Notes: generated by a model from the letters alone, not told the origin. A stretch of 64,000 bases of DNA from Methanosphaerula palustris E1-9c (GCF_000021965.1 NC_011832.1:372001-436000); one strand, 5' to 3'. Positions 53,636 through 64,000 are shown, counted from the stretch's first letter. Translations and numbers: made by a program.

Positions 53636-54193
53636 TCAGGGATCCAGCATCTCAATCGTGCTGTCCGCGAAGGTGGTCAACTGGGTCATCAGCAGGGGAT
53701 CGAGCCCCTTCTCCACCGCCAGAAAGATCCCTGCAATATCCATCAGCCGGAGTTTGTTCGAGACGAAGTGGATGAACTTGGAGATGTTCACCGACGAGAG
53801 GTAGATCAGCATCGTCGAGACCGAATCGATCAGGATACAGGTCTTCTGGTCTGTATGCTGTTTGAGCAGTTCACTGACCGCGATCCCGATGTCGGTCAGG
53901 TTGGAAGGATTGTTCACATACCAGCACTGGGGATCATGACCTGGAGTCGACCCGAGCGCAAAGGTTGTGATCGTATCGATGAAGGAGATCCGGTCGAGAT
54001 CGATGCCATGTTTTGTGTATACGCTCCGAAGGACAGCACATGGGTAACTGGTCGTGATCACGATCACTCCATACCCCTGCGCGGTCATCTCCATGACAAT
54101 CCTGGCGTTGTTCTCGCGCAGCGCCGTGGCCGCCGAGAGGACGAGGAAGATCCGTTTTTCTGCCAGGTCCTCACTGGTGAAGTACTCCCCCAT
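53636..54193 (-). CDS. DUF835/KaiC-like signalling protein
   Basis: 185 residues, ATG at 54193 within the TGATG overlap of the PAS gene. MGEYFTSEDLAEKRIFLVLS, MTAQGYGVIVITTSYPCAVL, and the Walker-B-like CILIDSVSTMLIYLSS. It has the RecA/KaiC-type outline but no clear P-loop, as in DUF835. Co-expressed with the PAS protein, it may be its output or partner in a phospho-independent signal path. Confidence 0.6.
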   Translation of the reverse strand: MGEYFTSEDLAEKRIFLVLSAATALRENNARIVMEMTAQGYGVIVITTSYPCAVLRSVYTKHGIDLDRISFIDTITTFALGSTPGHDPQCWYVNNPSNLTDIGIAVSELLKQHTDQKTCILIDSVSTMLIYLSSVNISKFIHFVSNKLRLMDIAGIFLAVEKGLDPLLMTQLTTFADSTIEMLDP

Positions 54194-55221
54194 CAGGTTC
54201 CTCGCATCAGAAATCGGCGGTAAGCATCCGGGATATCGTCGGCCTCGTCTGCGATCATACGGTTCAGGTCGTCGATATTGGCGAGGATCTGGGTGGCGTT
54301 GCTGACCTGGACCCGAAGCAGCATCAGCGCATGCTCTGCGGTCATCTCCCCTTCGTCGACGAGGGTGATCACCTGGGCCAGTTGATCCCTGATGATCGCG
54401 ACCGGGTTGCGAAGCCGCAGGGCCGCCTCGGTCAGGTAGGCGACCAGGGCCCGTTCCGCCCTCCGCTGCCCGGAGATATCCCGACAGATCCATGAGACTC
54501 CAGTGATCGCCCCTGCCTGATCAAAGATCGGCGAGACCGAGAGCGAGACCTCCATCGTCGAACCATCCTTCCTGAGTATCATCTGTTCGGTCGGGTGGAG
54601 TCGGTCGCCCCGGGTGATCGCCGCCAGAATCGTGTTGACTCCTTCCTGGTCCTCTGGTCTGACCAGTCTCTGCAGAGACGAGCCGACCATCTCCTCTCCG
54701 GTATATCCTGTCAGCATTCTGGCGCCAGTATTCCAGGAGGTGATCGTCCCGTCGGGGGTGCTGCCGACGATCGCATTCTCTGTCGAGGTGACGATCGCGG
54801 CCAGGCGCGCCTCTGCTTCATGTCCGATCTTCAATTCGGTGATGTCGGTCAGGATATGGACCGCACCGAGCAACCTGTTCTGGTCGTCCATCACCGGGTC
54901 GACGGTCGCGATGAACCAGCGGTCCTGAATCTGGACCTGGTAACTCTCCCGCCGCAAGGATGTTTTCATCCTCACGAAGGGGCACCCACTGGTGAAGTGT
55001 TCAGTCCTGTGCACAACATGGTAACAGTGCTGTCCTATGATCGCTTCCGGCTCCATGCCGACCAGGTCTGCAGCGGCCCGGTTGACCCTGAGGATCTCCC
55101 CTGAGGTGTTGAGGATGTAGATCGGGTCGACGATTGCGTCGAAGGTTCGTTCCCACTCATTTATACAGGCCCTATAGGCGTCTGTCTCCTCCTCGTTTCC
55201 TGGTGAACTCTCTCTCTTCAT
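54193..55221 (-). CDS. PAS/PAC sensor protein without kinase ATPase domain
   Basis: 342 residues from the ATG at 55221, which follows GGAGGGACGAGAAC (an ATG at 55263 lacks such a site). Two PAS domains (AIVDPIYILNTSGEILRVNR and TENAIVGSTPDGTITSWNTG), PAC-like ends (GAVHILTDITELK, GVSWICRDISGQRRAER) and a helical C-terminus with LRNPVAIIRDQLAQVITLVD resembling a DHp helix. No HATPase domain follows. Its stop overlaps the DUF835 ATG. Confidence 0.8.
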   Translation of the reverse strand: MKRESSPGNEEETDAYRACINEWERTFDAIVDPIYILNTSGEILRVNRAAADLVGMEPEAIIGQHCYHVVHRTEHFTSGCPFVRMKTSLRRESYQVQIQDRWFIATVDPVMDDQNRLLGAVHILTDITELKIGHEAEARLAAIVTSTENAIVGSTPDGTITSWNTGARMLTGYTGEEMVGSSLQRLVRPEDQEGVNTILAAITRGDRLHPTEQMILRKDGSTMEVSLSVSPIFDQAGAITGVSWICRDISGQRRAERALVAYLTEAALRLRNPVAIIRDQLAQVITLVDEGEMTAEHALMLLRVQVSNATQILANIDDLNRMIADEADDIPDAYRRFLMRGT

Positions 55222-55275
55222 GTTCTCGTCCCTCCTTCGATTGTATCCATCGTCTTCTGTCAAACCTTCAGCAGA

Positions 55276-56679
55276 TCAGGCCTCGTTGAAGTCGCGGACC
55301 TGATACTCCAGCGTCTGAAGATCCACTTCGACGGCTCGGGCCGGAGTCGGGTTGATATTCATCTGCTTCTGGAATCCGGTCTGCCCCTGCCAGGTGCCGG
55401 CATTGATCCCGAGCACCCCGCGGTACCGGGTGATCCCCATGATATGGACATGGCCGGTCAGCAGGATCTCAGGGATCGGATTGATCACCAGCCGGTCCAG
55501 TTTGGACGCGGCAATCGGGGTCCTCCTTCCGTACGACGGAGCCAGGTGCCTCCGCTGCAACATCTCCTCCATCATCTGCCCCGGATTTTCGTACGTGGCG
55601 CCGGGGATCAGGCTGATCATATCATCGATCGACCGACCGTGATACATCAGCACCCGCACCCCCTGCAGACTGATCAATGCCGGGTTCTCGACGACGGTAC
55701 AGTTCTCCGGGAACGAACCGGTGAACTTGTCTGGGAGGGCCGGCTGTGGTTCGGCTCCCCGAACCACATCGTGGTTACCGGGGGAGACGACGATCTTCAG
55801 CCTCTTCGGCAGTTCGGCGAGCATCTCCCCGAAGGCATTGTACTGTTCATAGATATTCTGAATGACCAGTTCCTGCTCCTGGCCGGGGTAGACCCCGATC
55901 CCGTCCACAACGTCCCCGGCGATCAGCAGGTACGAGACATCGGCGGTCTTGAGCCATGCGGCGAACCGGTCCCAGGCCTCAGGAAGGAAGGTGTTGGAGC
56001 CGACATGCACATCTGATATCAGCACCGCCCTTCCCGGCGTTTTGCTCAGAAACGGGGCATGGTTCATCGGGATGTCCGGCCGGATCAGCTGGTTCCCGAA
56101 GAAGAGCGTCCCTTCAGGCGACAGGGTTCCCCGAACCCCGATCACTTCGTCCGGGATCAGCCGCTCTGCCTCGGAGAAGTCGGGCCGGTTCTTGTTGAAG
56201 AGAACTGCGATCGTCCCGGTCGGGTCCTCGACCTGGACGATCTTGTGCCCTTTGGTCGAAGTCCGGGAGTCTCCGACCATCCCGATGATCGTGCACTCCT
56301 GCTGTTTGTATCGGGTCGTCTTCACCAGCGCCTCGATTGGCATTGCATGAGCCCGGGCCCGAACGATCCCGCCGAGCTGGTTGTACCGGTCCCGGAAGTA
56401 GTGGACATAATCGTGAACACTGGTGACGGCCTCTGAGGTGCCGGCGATACCGGCCAGCACCTCCAGCCCCGGGTCAGTCAGGAACCGGGTTCCGTCTCGC
56501 TCTGCACGGAGTTTCGGGATCACCGCCGGTGAGACGACGACGGTCTGGTCTGAAGCGTCTCGGATCACCTGGTCGACCAGGGTCGGATCGTTCTGCTCCT
56601 GAAGGTACCTGACCACATCCGGATGGACCTGCAGTTTCGTCTCGATGAACCGTTGCAGAATCTCGCTGGCCTTGAGCAT
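55276..56679 (-). CDS. polB: DNA polymerase D small subunit (DP1)
   Basis: 467 residues. N-terminal OB-like region, then a calcineurin-like phosphoesterase core: AVLISDVHVGSNTF, LIAGDVVDGIGV, VVSPGNHDVVRG, VLMYHGRSIDDMISLI and ILLTGHVHIMGITRY. It is the proofreading exonuclease subunit of replicative DNA polymerase D in euryarchaea. Confidence 0.93.
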   Translation of the reverse strand: MLKASEILQRFIETKLQVHPDVVRYLQEQNDPTLVDQVIRDASDQTVVVSPAVIPKLRAERDGTRFLTDPGLEVLAGIAGTSEAVTSVHDYVHYFRDRYNQLGGIVRARAHAMPIEALVKTTRYKQQECTIIGMVGDSRTSTKGHKIVQVEDPTGTIAVLFNKNRPDFSEAERLIPDEVIGVRGTLSPEGTLFFGNQLIRPDIPMNHAPFLSKTPGRAVLISDVHVGSNTFLPEAWDRFAAWLKTADVSYLLIAGDVVDGIGVYPGQEQELVIQNIYEQYNAFGEMLAELPKRLKIVVSPGNHDVVRGAEPQPALPDKFTGSFPENCTVVENPALISLQGVRVLMYHGRSIDDMISLIPGATYENPGQMMEEMLQRRHLAPSYGRRTPIAASKLDRLVINPIPEILLTGHVHIMGITRYRGVLGINAGTWQGQTGFQKQMNINPTPARAVEVDLQTLEYQVRDFNEA

Positions 56680-56764
56680 TCTGATCAGTATTGTACCGGC
56701 TGGTGGATAATGGTGTGGAAGAGGGTACCATTAATAGATGGCTCGACAAATTTAGCAGCAGACA

Positions 56765-57475
56765 ATGTCAGGATCAAAGGATAATCCGGAGAAACCGTCG
56801 CTTCTGACTGCACTCAGGACCAGTGAGGAGCAGAAGTTTTCGCTCGCCAGGGACCTGATCTGGGTGGTCGGAGTCGTGGGTGGAATTGCACTGCTGCTCT
56901 TCCTGGTCACGGGAACCTGGCCGGCGGTCGTGACGATCGAATCCGAGAGCATGACCCCGAATATGAACGTCGGGGACCTGGTGCTGGTCGTGCAGCAGGA
57001 CCGGTTCGGAGCGCTGGAGACCCTGGAGGAGGGGGCCCTGAACGGGTATGGAAAGTATAACTCCCTCCCGAACAACTCCGGCCAGAAGGTCTATGGAGAT
57101 GTGATCATCTACCGGCCGAACGGGGATACTGCGATACATCCGATCATCCATCGTGCGATCAGGTACGTGAACGATTCGGTGGCCGCTGCCGCCTATCATG
57201 CCTCGCATGGGGGGTATATCACAAAAGGAGACCACAACACGATCGAGGACCAGCAGGGCGGATTGGCCGGGATAGGCCAGATCCAGCCGGTCAAACCCGA
57301 ATGGGTCGTTGGAAAGGTGCTCTTTGTGGTTCCGCTGGTCGGCCTGCTCCCGCTCCACCTGCCTGAAGTGGTGGTGGTGGTGGTGGTGCTGATGCTGGGC
57401 TATGAACTCTATCTCAGGTCGCGCAGGGATGAATCCGGGGATCAGAAACGAAAGAAAGGAAAGCGGGGACGTTGA
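56765..57475 (+). CDS. Signal peptidase I (archaeal Sec11-type)
   Basis: 236 residues. N-terminal membrane helix (VVGVVGGIALLLFLVTG); active-site Ser62 in VTIESESMTPNMNVGDLVLV; DVIIYRPNG; a catalytic HPIIHRAIRYV; and KGDHNTIEDQ (Asp box). C-terminal Val-rich helix (VVVVVVLMLGYEL) near 205-220. It cleaves signal peptides on the outer membrane face. Confidence 0.88.
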   Translation: MSGSKDNPEKPSLLTALRTSEEQKFSLARDLIWVVGVVGGIALLLFLVTGTWPAVVTIESESMTPNMNVGDLVLVVQQDRFGALETLEEGALNGYGKYNSLPNNSGQKVYGDVIIYRPNGDTAIHPIIHRAIRYVNDSVAAAAYHASHGGYITKGDHNTIEDQQGGLAGIGQIQPVKPEWVVGKVLFVVPLVGLLPLHLPEVVVVVVVLMLGYELYLRSRRDESGDQKRKKGKRGR

Positions 57476-57489
57476 AAGGAGAGAGAACA

Positions 57490-58584
57490 ATGGATACCGA
57501 TGTCATACTGCATGATGTGCTGGCCGGCCGTCGGCTGACTGAAGCCGAGGGGCTGCACCTGCTCTCGATCCGGGGGCGCGAGATCTTCAAGGTCCTCGCT
57601 GCGGCCGATGAGCTTCGCGAGGAGCGGGTCGGCGAGGCCGTCACCTATGTCAGAAATCAGAACCTTCACGTGACCAACATCTGCAAGAACCTCTGTGGGT
57701 TCTGCGGGTTCGGGCGAAGATCCGGTGACGAAGGAGCCTACCTGAACAGCATCGATGTGATCACAGAGAATGCTCTGCTGGCGAAAGAACGGGGGGTCAC
57801 CGAGGTCTGTTTCCTCTCGGGTGTGCACCCGGCATTCACGCTCCAGTCCTACATGGACATGATCGGGGCCGTCCATGCGGTGATCCTAGAGGCAGATATT
57901 CACGCCTGCAGCCCAGAGGAGGTCTCGTTCGTCGCAAAGAAGAGCGGACTTTCCACGGCCGAGGTGCTCGATCAACTGCGGGCCGCCGGCCTCGGGACCC
58001 TGCAGGGAACTGCAGCAGAGATCCTGGTGCAGGAGGTTCGGGATGTGATCTGTCCGCGCAAGGTTCCTGGTGCAGAATGGATCCGGATCATCAAGGAGGC
58101 GCATGGTATGGGGATCCGTTCGACCGCCACCATCATGTACGGCTCCTGCGAGTCAGCCAGGGACCGAATCCGGCATCTGGGAATGCTGCGTGAGATCCAG
58201 GACGAGACCGGAGGGTTCACCGAACTGGTCCCCATGACGTACATCCATCAGAACACCCCGCTCTTTATGGCAGGTAAGGCCCCCTCAGGGGCCACCGGAA
58301 GCGAAGATCTGCTGCTGCTGGCTGTCTCGCGCCTCTTCCTCGACAACTTCGATCACATTCAGGTCTCCTGGGGGAAACTCGGGCTGAAGATGACCCAGAT
58401 CGGGCTCCTCTCTGGTGGTGATGACCTCGGTGGGACGATGTATGTTGACGATGTTACCGTGGACGCCGGGGCGAAGGAGGCTGCTTACCTCGATCCCACC
58501 GAGATGGGCAGGATCTGCAAGGATCTGGGTCGACCGCTGATCGAGCGGAACACCGTCTACCAGCCGGTGCACCGGACGTCCTGA
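57490..58584 (+). CDS. cofH: CofH-type radical SAM enzyme (F420 side)
   Basis: 364 residues from the ATG at 57490 (AAAGGAGAG before it; a TTG upstream is less likely). Radical SAM Cys motif NICKNLCGFCGFGRR (CxxxCxxC-like), FLSGVHPAFTLQSYMDMI, GLGTLQGTAAEILVQEVRDV and MGIRSTATIMYGSCES. CofH joins tyrosine-derived hydroxybenzyl to the ribityl-diaminouracil in coenzyme F420 synthesis, with CofG. CofG is not in the window. Distinction from other paralogues (MqnE-like) is by motif only. Confidence 0.8.
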   Translation: MDTDVILHDVLAGRRLTEAEGLHLLSIRGREIFKVLAAADELREERVGEAVTYVRNQNLHVTNICKNLCGFCGFGRRSGDEGAYLNSIDVITENALLAKERGVTEVCFLSGVHPAFTLQSYMDMIGAVHAVILEADIHACSPEEVSFVAKKSGLSTAEVLDQLRAAGLGTLQGTAAEILVQEVRDVICPRKVPGAEWIRIIKEAHGMGIRSTATIMYGSCESARDRIRHLGMLREIQDETGGFTELVPMTYIHQNTPLFMAGKAPSGATGSEDLLLLAVSRLFLDNFDHIQVSWGKLGLKMTQIGLLSGGDDLGGTMYVDDVTVDAGAKEAAYLDPTEMGRICKDLGRPLIERNTVYQPVHRTS

Positions 58585-58613
58585 CGTCCAGCAAAAATAA
58601 TAAAAAATCTATT

Positions 58614-58922
58614 TTAGTTTGCAGAGAGGAGATCGAGCGCTTCTCTGCCGGTCTGCCCTTCCCTGACCCCGAGGGCCGCGGCGGCCTGGTTTGCGCTCTT
58701 GATCGTGCCGGCGAGCAGGTCGTCGATCGTCTGTATGGACGGGCCGCTCGCTGGTTTCACCTTTGCTGCAGGGTAGGTGAAGTTCTGCAGGGCGTCGACG
58801 TCAAAGGCTCCGCACCCGACCATGCCTCTGGCGGCGATCACCGCGACCAGGTTCACCGGCCCTGCCGGGATGACGATCCCTCTTCCAATCCCTCCTTTCA
58901 GGTGTACTTCAGTCTCTGTCAT
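58614..58922 (-). CDS. DUF1805 family protein
   Basis: 102 residues: VIPAGPVNLVAVIAARGMVG, CGAFDVDALQNFTYPAAKVK and SIQTIDDLLAGTIKSANQAA. It matches small DUF1805 (YunC-like) proteins. The function is unknown. Convergent with cofH. Confidence 0.75.
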   Translation of the reverse strand: MTETEVHLKGGIGRGIVIPAGPVNLVAVIAARGMVGCGAFDVDALQNFTYPAAKVKPASGPSIQTIDDLLAGTIKSANQAAAALGVREGQTGREALDLLSAN

Positions 58923-58959
58923 ATCCCAGTACTTCTGACGCCGGCCCCGTTAACCCTGA

Positions 58960-59508
58960 TCAATCGTTCGGGCGGAGCAGGTGGACGATCGCATCCCCGA
59001 GCCGTTCGGCTTCGCTGACGGCCCGTCGATCGTTCAACACATCGCCGGCTTTGAACCCGCGTCCGATCACACTGCCGATAAAGGCGAACTGGTGGGTGTT
59101 CAGAAAGGCCTCCAGCGTCTCGATCGCCCGTTCGGCCCCCTTGTCCGCATGGACGGCGATGGCCACCCCGTGTCTCCCGATCAGCCGTTTATCGTGGTAC
59201 AGCGAGTAGGTCCGATCGATGAAGTTCTTCAGGTGGCCGCAGACCTCGTAGAAGTAGACCGGCCCGCCGACCACCAGCACCTGAGCATCGATGACCATGT
59301 CGGCCACTGCCTCCCAGTCGTCCTCGAGGATGCACCGGTGTTCGGTGCTGCAGTATTCACAGCCGGTGCAGGGCTGGATCTCCTTTCCTGCCAGCGAGAC
59401 AAAGTTCGTGGAGAGGCCGCCGGCAGTGCACTGGTCGAGGACGATGTTCACCAGTGCCGCGGTGTTCCCGTGCAGCCGGGTGCTCCCGGATAGTCCGCAT
59501 ACATCCAT
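58960..59508 (-). CDS. Flavodoxin-like NADPH-dependent FMN reductase
   Basis: 182 residues. Flavin phosphate site GLSGSTRLHGNTAAL; Cys cluster CTGCEYCSTEHRCILEDD (CxxCxxC...C), which can hold an Fe-S cluster in the iron-sulfur flavoprotein group; FMN contact VVGGPVYFYEVCGHLKNFID. It is probably an iron-sulfur flavoprotein acting in oxidative-stress or electron transfer. Confidence 0.82.
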   Translation of the reverse strand: MDVCGLSGSTRLHGNTAALVNIVLDQCTAGGLSTNFVSLAGKEIQPCTGCEYCSTEHRCILEDDWEAVADMVIDAQVLVVGGPVYFYEVCGHLKNFIDRTYSLYHDKRLIGRHGVAIAVHADKGAERAIETLEAFLNTHQFAFIGSVIGRGFKAGDVLNDRRAVSEAERLGDAIVHLLRPND

Positions 59509-59529
59509 GCCTGTCGATCACCTCTCCTC

Positions 59530-59964
59530 TCATATCACTCTTCTGATCGCCGGCGCCAGGCCCAGCCCCTCCATCGCTGTGCAGACCTCGCCGACCGGAT
59601 CCGACGGGCGATAGAAGAGGTGCGACCTGCAGTGGCAGTCACTCGACCCGAATCCCTGCACCGATCTCCCACCGATGGCTGCTGCCAGGGCGCATTCGAG
59701 GGGGGCCTCCGTCTCTGCGGTGATCACCACTGCCAGCCTGAACCGGTCCGAGAGGAGCAGGCGATCGATGTGCCAGGTGGGGCGCCGGTCCCTGGCCGCC
59801 GCCAGTCGCTGGTGCCGATCCGCCCGGGCGAGCCCCCCCGACCCCTGTGCAGAGCCGACATACAGGTGCCACCCCTCCAAAAAGGTCCGTTCCCCGAGCC
59901 TTCCAATTGAAAGGCTGGTAGGACTGTTCCTGAGACAGAGGCAGTAGATCCCTTTACCAGCCAC
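59530..59964 (-). CDS. DUF123 (GIY-YIG-like) protein
   Basis: About 144 residues from a GTG at 59964, which overlaps the upstream MBL stop. GKGIYCLCLRN, GWHLYVGSAQGSGGLARADR and RRPTWHIDRLL match the DUF123/GIY-YIG layout (Y...G-I-Y and the V-G-S-A R...R region). A nuclease-like fold; the substrate is unknown. Confidence 0.7.
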   Translation of the reverse strand: MAGKGIYCLCLRNSPTSLSIGRLGERTFLEGWHLYVGSAQGSGGLARADRHQRLAAARDRRPTWHIDRLLLSDRFRLAVVITAETEAPLECALAAAIGGRSVQGFGSSDCHCRSHLFYRPSDPVGEVCTAMEGLGLAPAIRRVI

Positions 59965-60553
59965 GTCTGCAGAGGACTGCGGCTGCTGCGATCTGCATGG
60001 CGCCGCCGTGGTCGACCGGCTCGCCATGGCCGGGGTAGAACCCCTCGACCTCCAGTTTCTGCAGCGACATCAGCGACTCCTCCATCGCTGCTGCCGAGCC
60101 GGTCGGAAAGTCGGTCCTGCCGCAGGCCCCGTCGGTGAAGACGGTGTCCCCTGATATGAGCAGATGTTCCTCCTCAGAGTACAGGCAGATCGAGCCGGCG
60201 GTATGCCCGGGTGTCGGGATCACCAGCAGCCCGCCGATCACCTCGCCACCCTGCAGTTTCTGATCAGGTGCGATTCGTGGTGAATGCTCTCCAAAGTGAT
60301 TTGCCAGGGAGATCTCGTCGCGGAAGAGCGCCTCGGCATCGGCGGTGTGGATACAGACCCTGGCACTGCACATGTGGGCGATCTCCTTGAGATAAGCGGT
60401 GTGATCGTAGTGGCCGTGGGTCAGGATGATCGTGCTGATCTGGTCTTTGTATCGTTCGACGGCCATCGGCAGCACTCCTGCATCGACGAGGACATCGCCA
60501 AAGAGGTAACTGTTGGCCTGCGCGTCCCGTCCCGGGATCCATCTGACTGGCAT
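59954..60553 (-). CDS. Metallo-beta-lactamase-fold hydrolase
   Basis: 199 residues from the ATG at 60553 (upstream frame is not MBL-like). Zn motif ILTHGHYDHTAYLKEI (HxHxDH), TPGHTAGSICLY, LISGDTVFTDG and FYPGHGEPVDH. Similar to glyoxalase II type hydrolases. Overlaps DUF123 by 11 bases; divergent from thiC. Confidence 0.85.
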   Translation of the reverse strand: MPVRWIPGRDAQANSYLFGDVLVDAGVLPMAVERYKDQISTIILTHGHYDHTAYLKEIAHMCSARVCIHTADAEALFRDEISLANHFGEHSPRIAPDQKLQGGEVIGGLLVIPTPGHTAGSICLYSEEEHLLISGDTVFTDGACGRTDFPTGSAAAMEESLMSLQKLEVEGFYPGHGEPVDHGGAMQIAAAAVLCRRGW

Positions 60554-60578
60554 GCAGAATAATAAGGAGTCCTGACAA

Positions 60579-61877
60579 ATGTGTGTTATGCATAGCCTGA
60601 TCCATGAATGTCTCCATGGTGTGCCTTCAGAGGTCGAAACCATTGCACGGGACGAAGGACTTGTACCCCGACAGGCCGCACGCGCCGTCGCACGGGGCAG
60701 GATCGCCGTGCTTGCCAACCCGGTTCGGCCACATCGGATCGCTGCGGTCGGCGAGGGGTGCCGGGTCAAGGTGAACGTGAACATCGGCACCTCTGGACAG
60801 CGGTGCGACCCGGTTCTTGAGATGGAGAAGGGGCGGGCGGCTCTGGCCGAGGGTGCCGACGCGCTGATGGATCTATCGACCGGCGGGGATCTGCAGGCGA
60901 TTCGAAAGGAGATCCTGACCCTCGACGCTCCGGTCGGGACGGTTCCGATCTATGAGGCGGTCCGGCGAGCCGGGAATGTCACCGACGTCGACGCCGACCT
61001 GCTCTTCCGGGTGATCCGCGAGCACTGCAAGCAGGGGGTCGACTTCCTGACCCTCCACTGCGGGGTGAACCTGCAGGCCCTCGATGCGCTGAAGTCCGAC
61101 CCGCGGATCATGGGCGTCGTCTCCCGCGGCGGGTCGTTCCATGTCGCGATGATGCTCTCGAGCGGTGAGGAGAACCCGCTCTATGCCGAGTTCGATTACC
61201 TGCTCGAGATACTCGCCGACACCGGCGTCGTGATCAGTCTCGGTGACGGGATGCGCCCGGGGTGCATGCAGGATGCCGAGCGGCATGCAAAGGCGACCGA
61301 GTACCTCACGCTCGGCCGGCTGGCCAAACGCTCGCTCGATGCTGGGGTGCAGCGGATGATCGAGGGGCCGGGGCACATTCCGATCACGCAGGTCGGTTAC
61401 AATGTGAAGATGATCAAGGAACTGACCGATGACGCTCCCCTGTATCTGCTCGGGCCGCTGGTCACCGATATCGGGGCCGGCTACGACCACGTGGTCGGTG
61501 CGATCGGAGGGGCGATCGCCTGTATGAACGGGGCCGACTTCCTCTGCATGGTCTCCCCGAGTGAGCACCTGGCCCTGCCGGACGTGCAGGACATCATCGA
61601 GGGGACCCGCGTTGCCTGCCTGTCTGCTCATATCGGGGACCTGGCACGGGACCCGAAGGGGCATTACATGCAGCGCGAGGTGCAGATGGCAGAGGCCCGG
61701 CGGAGGCTCGACTGGGACGAGCAGTTCAAGCTGGCCCTCTTCGGTGAGCGGGCGAAGGCGGTCCATGTCCGTGACGGCGAGACCGAGACCTGTTCTATGT
61801 GCGGGGATCTCTGTGCACTCAAGATCGTGGATAAACTGCTCCCTGCACCTGATGTGACTCCAAAAAAAGAAGAATAA
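60579..61877 (+). CDS. thiC: Phosphomethylpyrimidine synthase ThiC
   Basis: 432 residues, ATG at 60579 with AAGGAG nine bases before it. The short archaeal form, lacking the bacterial N-terminal extension. It converts AIR to HMP-P for thiamine, with a radical SAM cluster. Seen: KVNVNIGTSGQRCDPVLEM, DALMDLSTGGDLQAIRKEIL, VSRGGSFHVAMML, GDGMRPGCMQDAERHAK, MIEGPGHIPITQVGYNVK. The C-terminal Cys motif is CSMCGDLC (C-x2-C-x3-C). Confidence 0.93.
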   Translation: MCVMHSLIHECLHGVPSEVETIARDEGLVPRQAARAVARGRIAVLANPVRPHRIAAVGEGCRVKVNVNIGTSGQRCDPVLEMEKGRAALAEGADALMDLSTGGDLQAIRKEILTLDAPVGTVPIYEAVRRAGNVTDVDADLLFRVIREHCKQGVDFLTLHCGVNLQALDALKSDPRIMGVVSRGGSFHVAMMLSSGEENPLYAEFDYLLEILADTGVVISLGDGMRPGCMQDAERHAKATEYLTLGRLAKRSLDAGVQRMIEGPGHIPITQVGYNVKMIKELTDDAPLYLLGPLVTDIGAGYDHVVGAIGGAIACMNGADFLCMVSPSEHLALPDVQDIIEGTRVACLSAHIGDLARDPKGHYMQREVQMAEARRRLDWDEQFKLALFGERAKAVHVRDGETETCSMCGDLCALKIVDKLLPAPDVTPKKEE

Positions 61878-61883
61878 TTTTTT
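61878..61883. terminator. T-tract between thiC and purE
   Basis: TTTTTT immediately after the thiC stop on the plus strand, with AATTAATT following, lies between convergent genes. Confidence 0.35.
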
Positions 61884-61892
61884 AATTAATTT

Positions 61893-62285
61893 TCAGACGC
61901 CCGCTGCATGCAGGATCCTGATCGCCAGGTATGCAGCATTGGCCCCGTTGTCGATTCCGACACAGGCCACCGGCACTCCTTTGGGCATCTGCACGATCGA
62001 GAGGAGCGCATCGAGGCCGCCGAGCGAACCGCTGACCGGCACCCCGATCACCGGCCGTCTTGTCCGGGCTGCGATCACCCCCGGCAGCGCTGCCGAGAGG
62101 CCGGCGATCGCGATGAAGACGTTTGCATCACAGGTTCTGATGTACTCGTCGAGCCGGTCAGGGTCGCGGTGTGCAGAGAGGACCTGGTAGTCATAGGGGA
62201 TCCCTTCCTCGTCGAGGACGGTGGTCACCTTCTGTACGATCTGCTGATCAGAGGCAGATCCTGCGATGATCGATATAACTGCCAT
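61893..62285 (-). CDS. purE: N5-carboxyaminoimidazole ribonucleotide mutase-like PurE
   Basis: 130 residues from the ATG at 62285, preceded by GGAGGTC at the right spacing. [58 protein letters not shown] and [18 protein letters not shown]. It converts (carboxy)AIR in purine synthesis. Whether class I (mutase) or class II is not decided from the motifs alone. Confidence 0.9.
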   Translation of the reverse strand: MAVISIIAGSASDQQIVQKVTTVLDEEGIPYDYQVLSAHRDPDRLDEYIRTCDANVFIAIAGLSAALPGVIAARTRRPVIGVPVSGSLGGLDALLSIVQMPKGVPVACVGIDNGANAAYLAIRILHAAGV

Positions 62286-62406
62286 AAAAGACCTCCAGCT
62301 TATATCCATATTCTCCCATATATAGTGGTAGACACACTGCTCTGTGTGTCGAACTCCAGGATAGACCCGGCTGTGATCGCTGGTCTCCTGGTCTGGACTG
62401 ATCCAT

Positions 62407-63992
<1,586 letters not shown>

Positions 63993-64000
63993 GAGTCATA

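Noticed and set aside
57369-57390. GTGGTGG repeats
   Set aside because: They encode the Val-rich C-terminal membrane helix of the signal peptidase; not a separate microsatellite element.

Overview
The window is chromosomal DNA of a methanogenic euryarchaeon. It carries L37e, an LSm protein, the small subunit of DNA polymerase D, archaeal riboflavin synthase, a CofH-type F420 enzyme, SepF, and CoM/CoB-dependent thiol:fumarate reductase (TfrA/TfrB). TfrAB, the high-GC core genes and the secreted SGNH/dockerin proteins suggest Methanomicrobiales (Methanosphaerula or Methanoregula-like). The genus is an inference.

Layout. (1) 1-16180: an AT-rich, mosaic surface-glycan locus with five GT-A/GT-B glycosyltransferases, three methyltransferases, a DUF362 protein, a polytopic membrane protein and a Wzx-type flippase. 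It is interspersed with gene fragments and insertion-sequence debris. (2) 6756-8854, 12593-12711 and 16180-18236: nested, degenerate insertion sequences (IS256-type, IS1634-type, IS5-type). Several carry matching in-frame stop codons. (3) 18725-22659: a GC-rich plasmid- or virus-like block with a nuclease-fold-like small protein and a large primase/helicase (PrimPol). A SatD-like/DUF3307-like pair follows. (4) 24440-30300: a graveyard of small systems. It holds a frameshifted protein divergent from a wHTH regulator with a palindromic operator, a hicBA pair whose hicA is cut by a 79-bp inverted-repeat element, an orphan hicB, a broken MNT/HEPN pair, and scattered fragments of one secreted-protein family. 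(5) 30364-37614: a tightly overlapping MoxR/DUF58/DUF4129/DUF4350 envelope operon. (6) 37697-63992: mostly core metabolism and information genes. These include purF, rpl37e, lsm, sepF, purM, aspartate kinase, tfrAB, thioredoxin reductase, polD small subunit, signal peptidase, cofH, thiC, purE, an aminotransferase and ribC. Two paralogous secreted SGNH-CBM-dockerin proteins interrupt this stretch.

Together the left half is a laterally acquired, fast-decaying accessory region and the right half is stable chromosome. The most unusual observations are the amber (TAG) codons inside otherwise open genes. Two IS256 copies share ambers at the same two codons, and ambers also occur in a HEPN gene and a DUF457-like gene, the latter two at probable Trp positions. 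Ordinary decay is the simplest explanation, but amber decoding can be tested. Others are the fused IS256/IS1634 element and its mini-derivative, the GT-DUF362 duplication scar, the dispersed secreted-protein fragments, and the PrimPol block with its degenerate nuclease-like partner.
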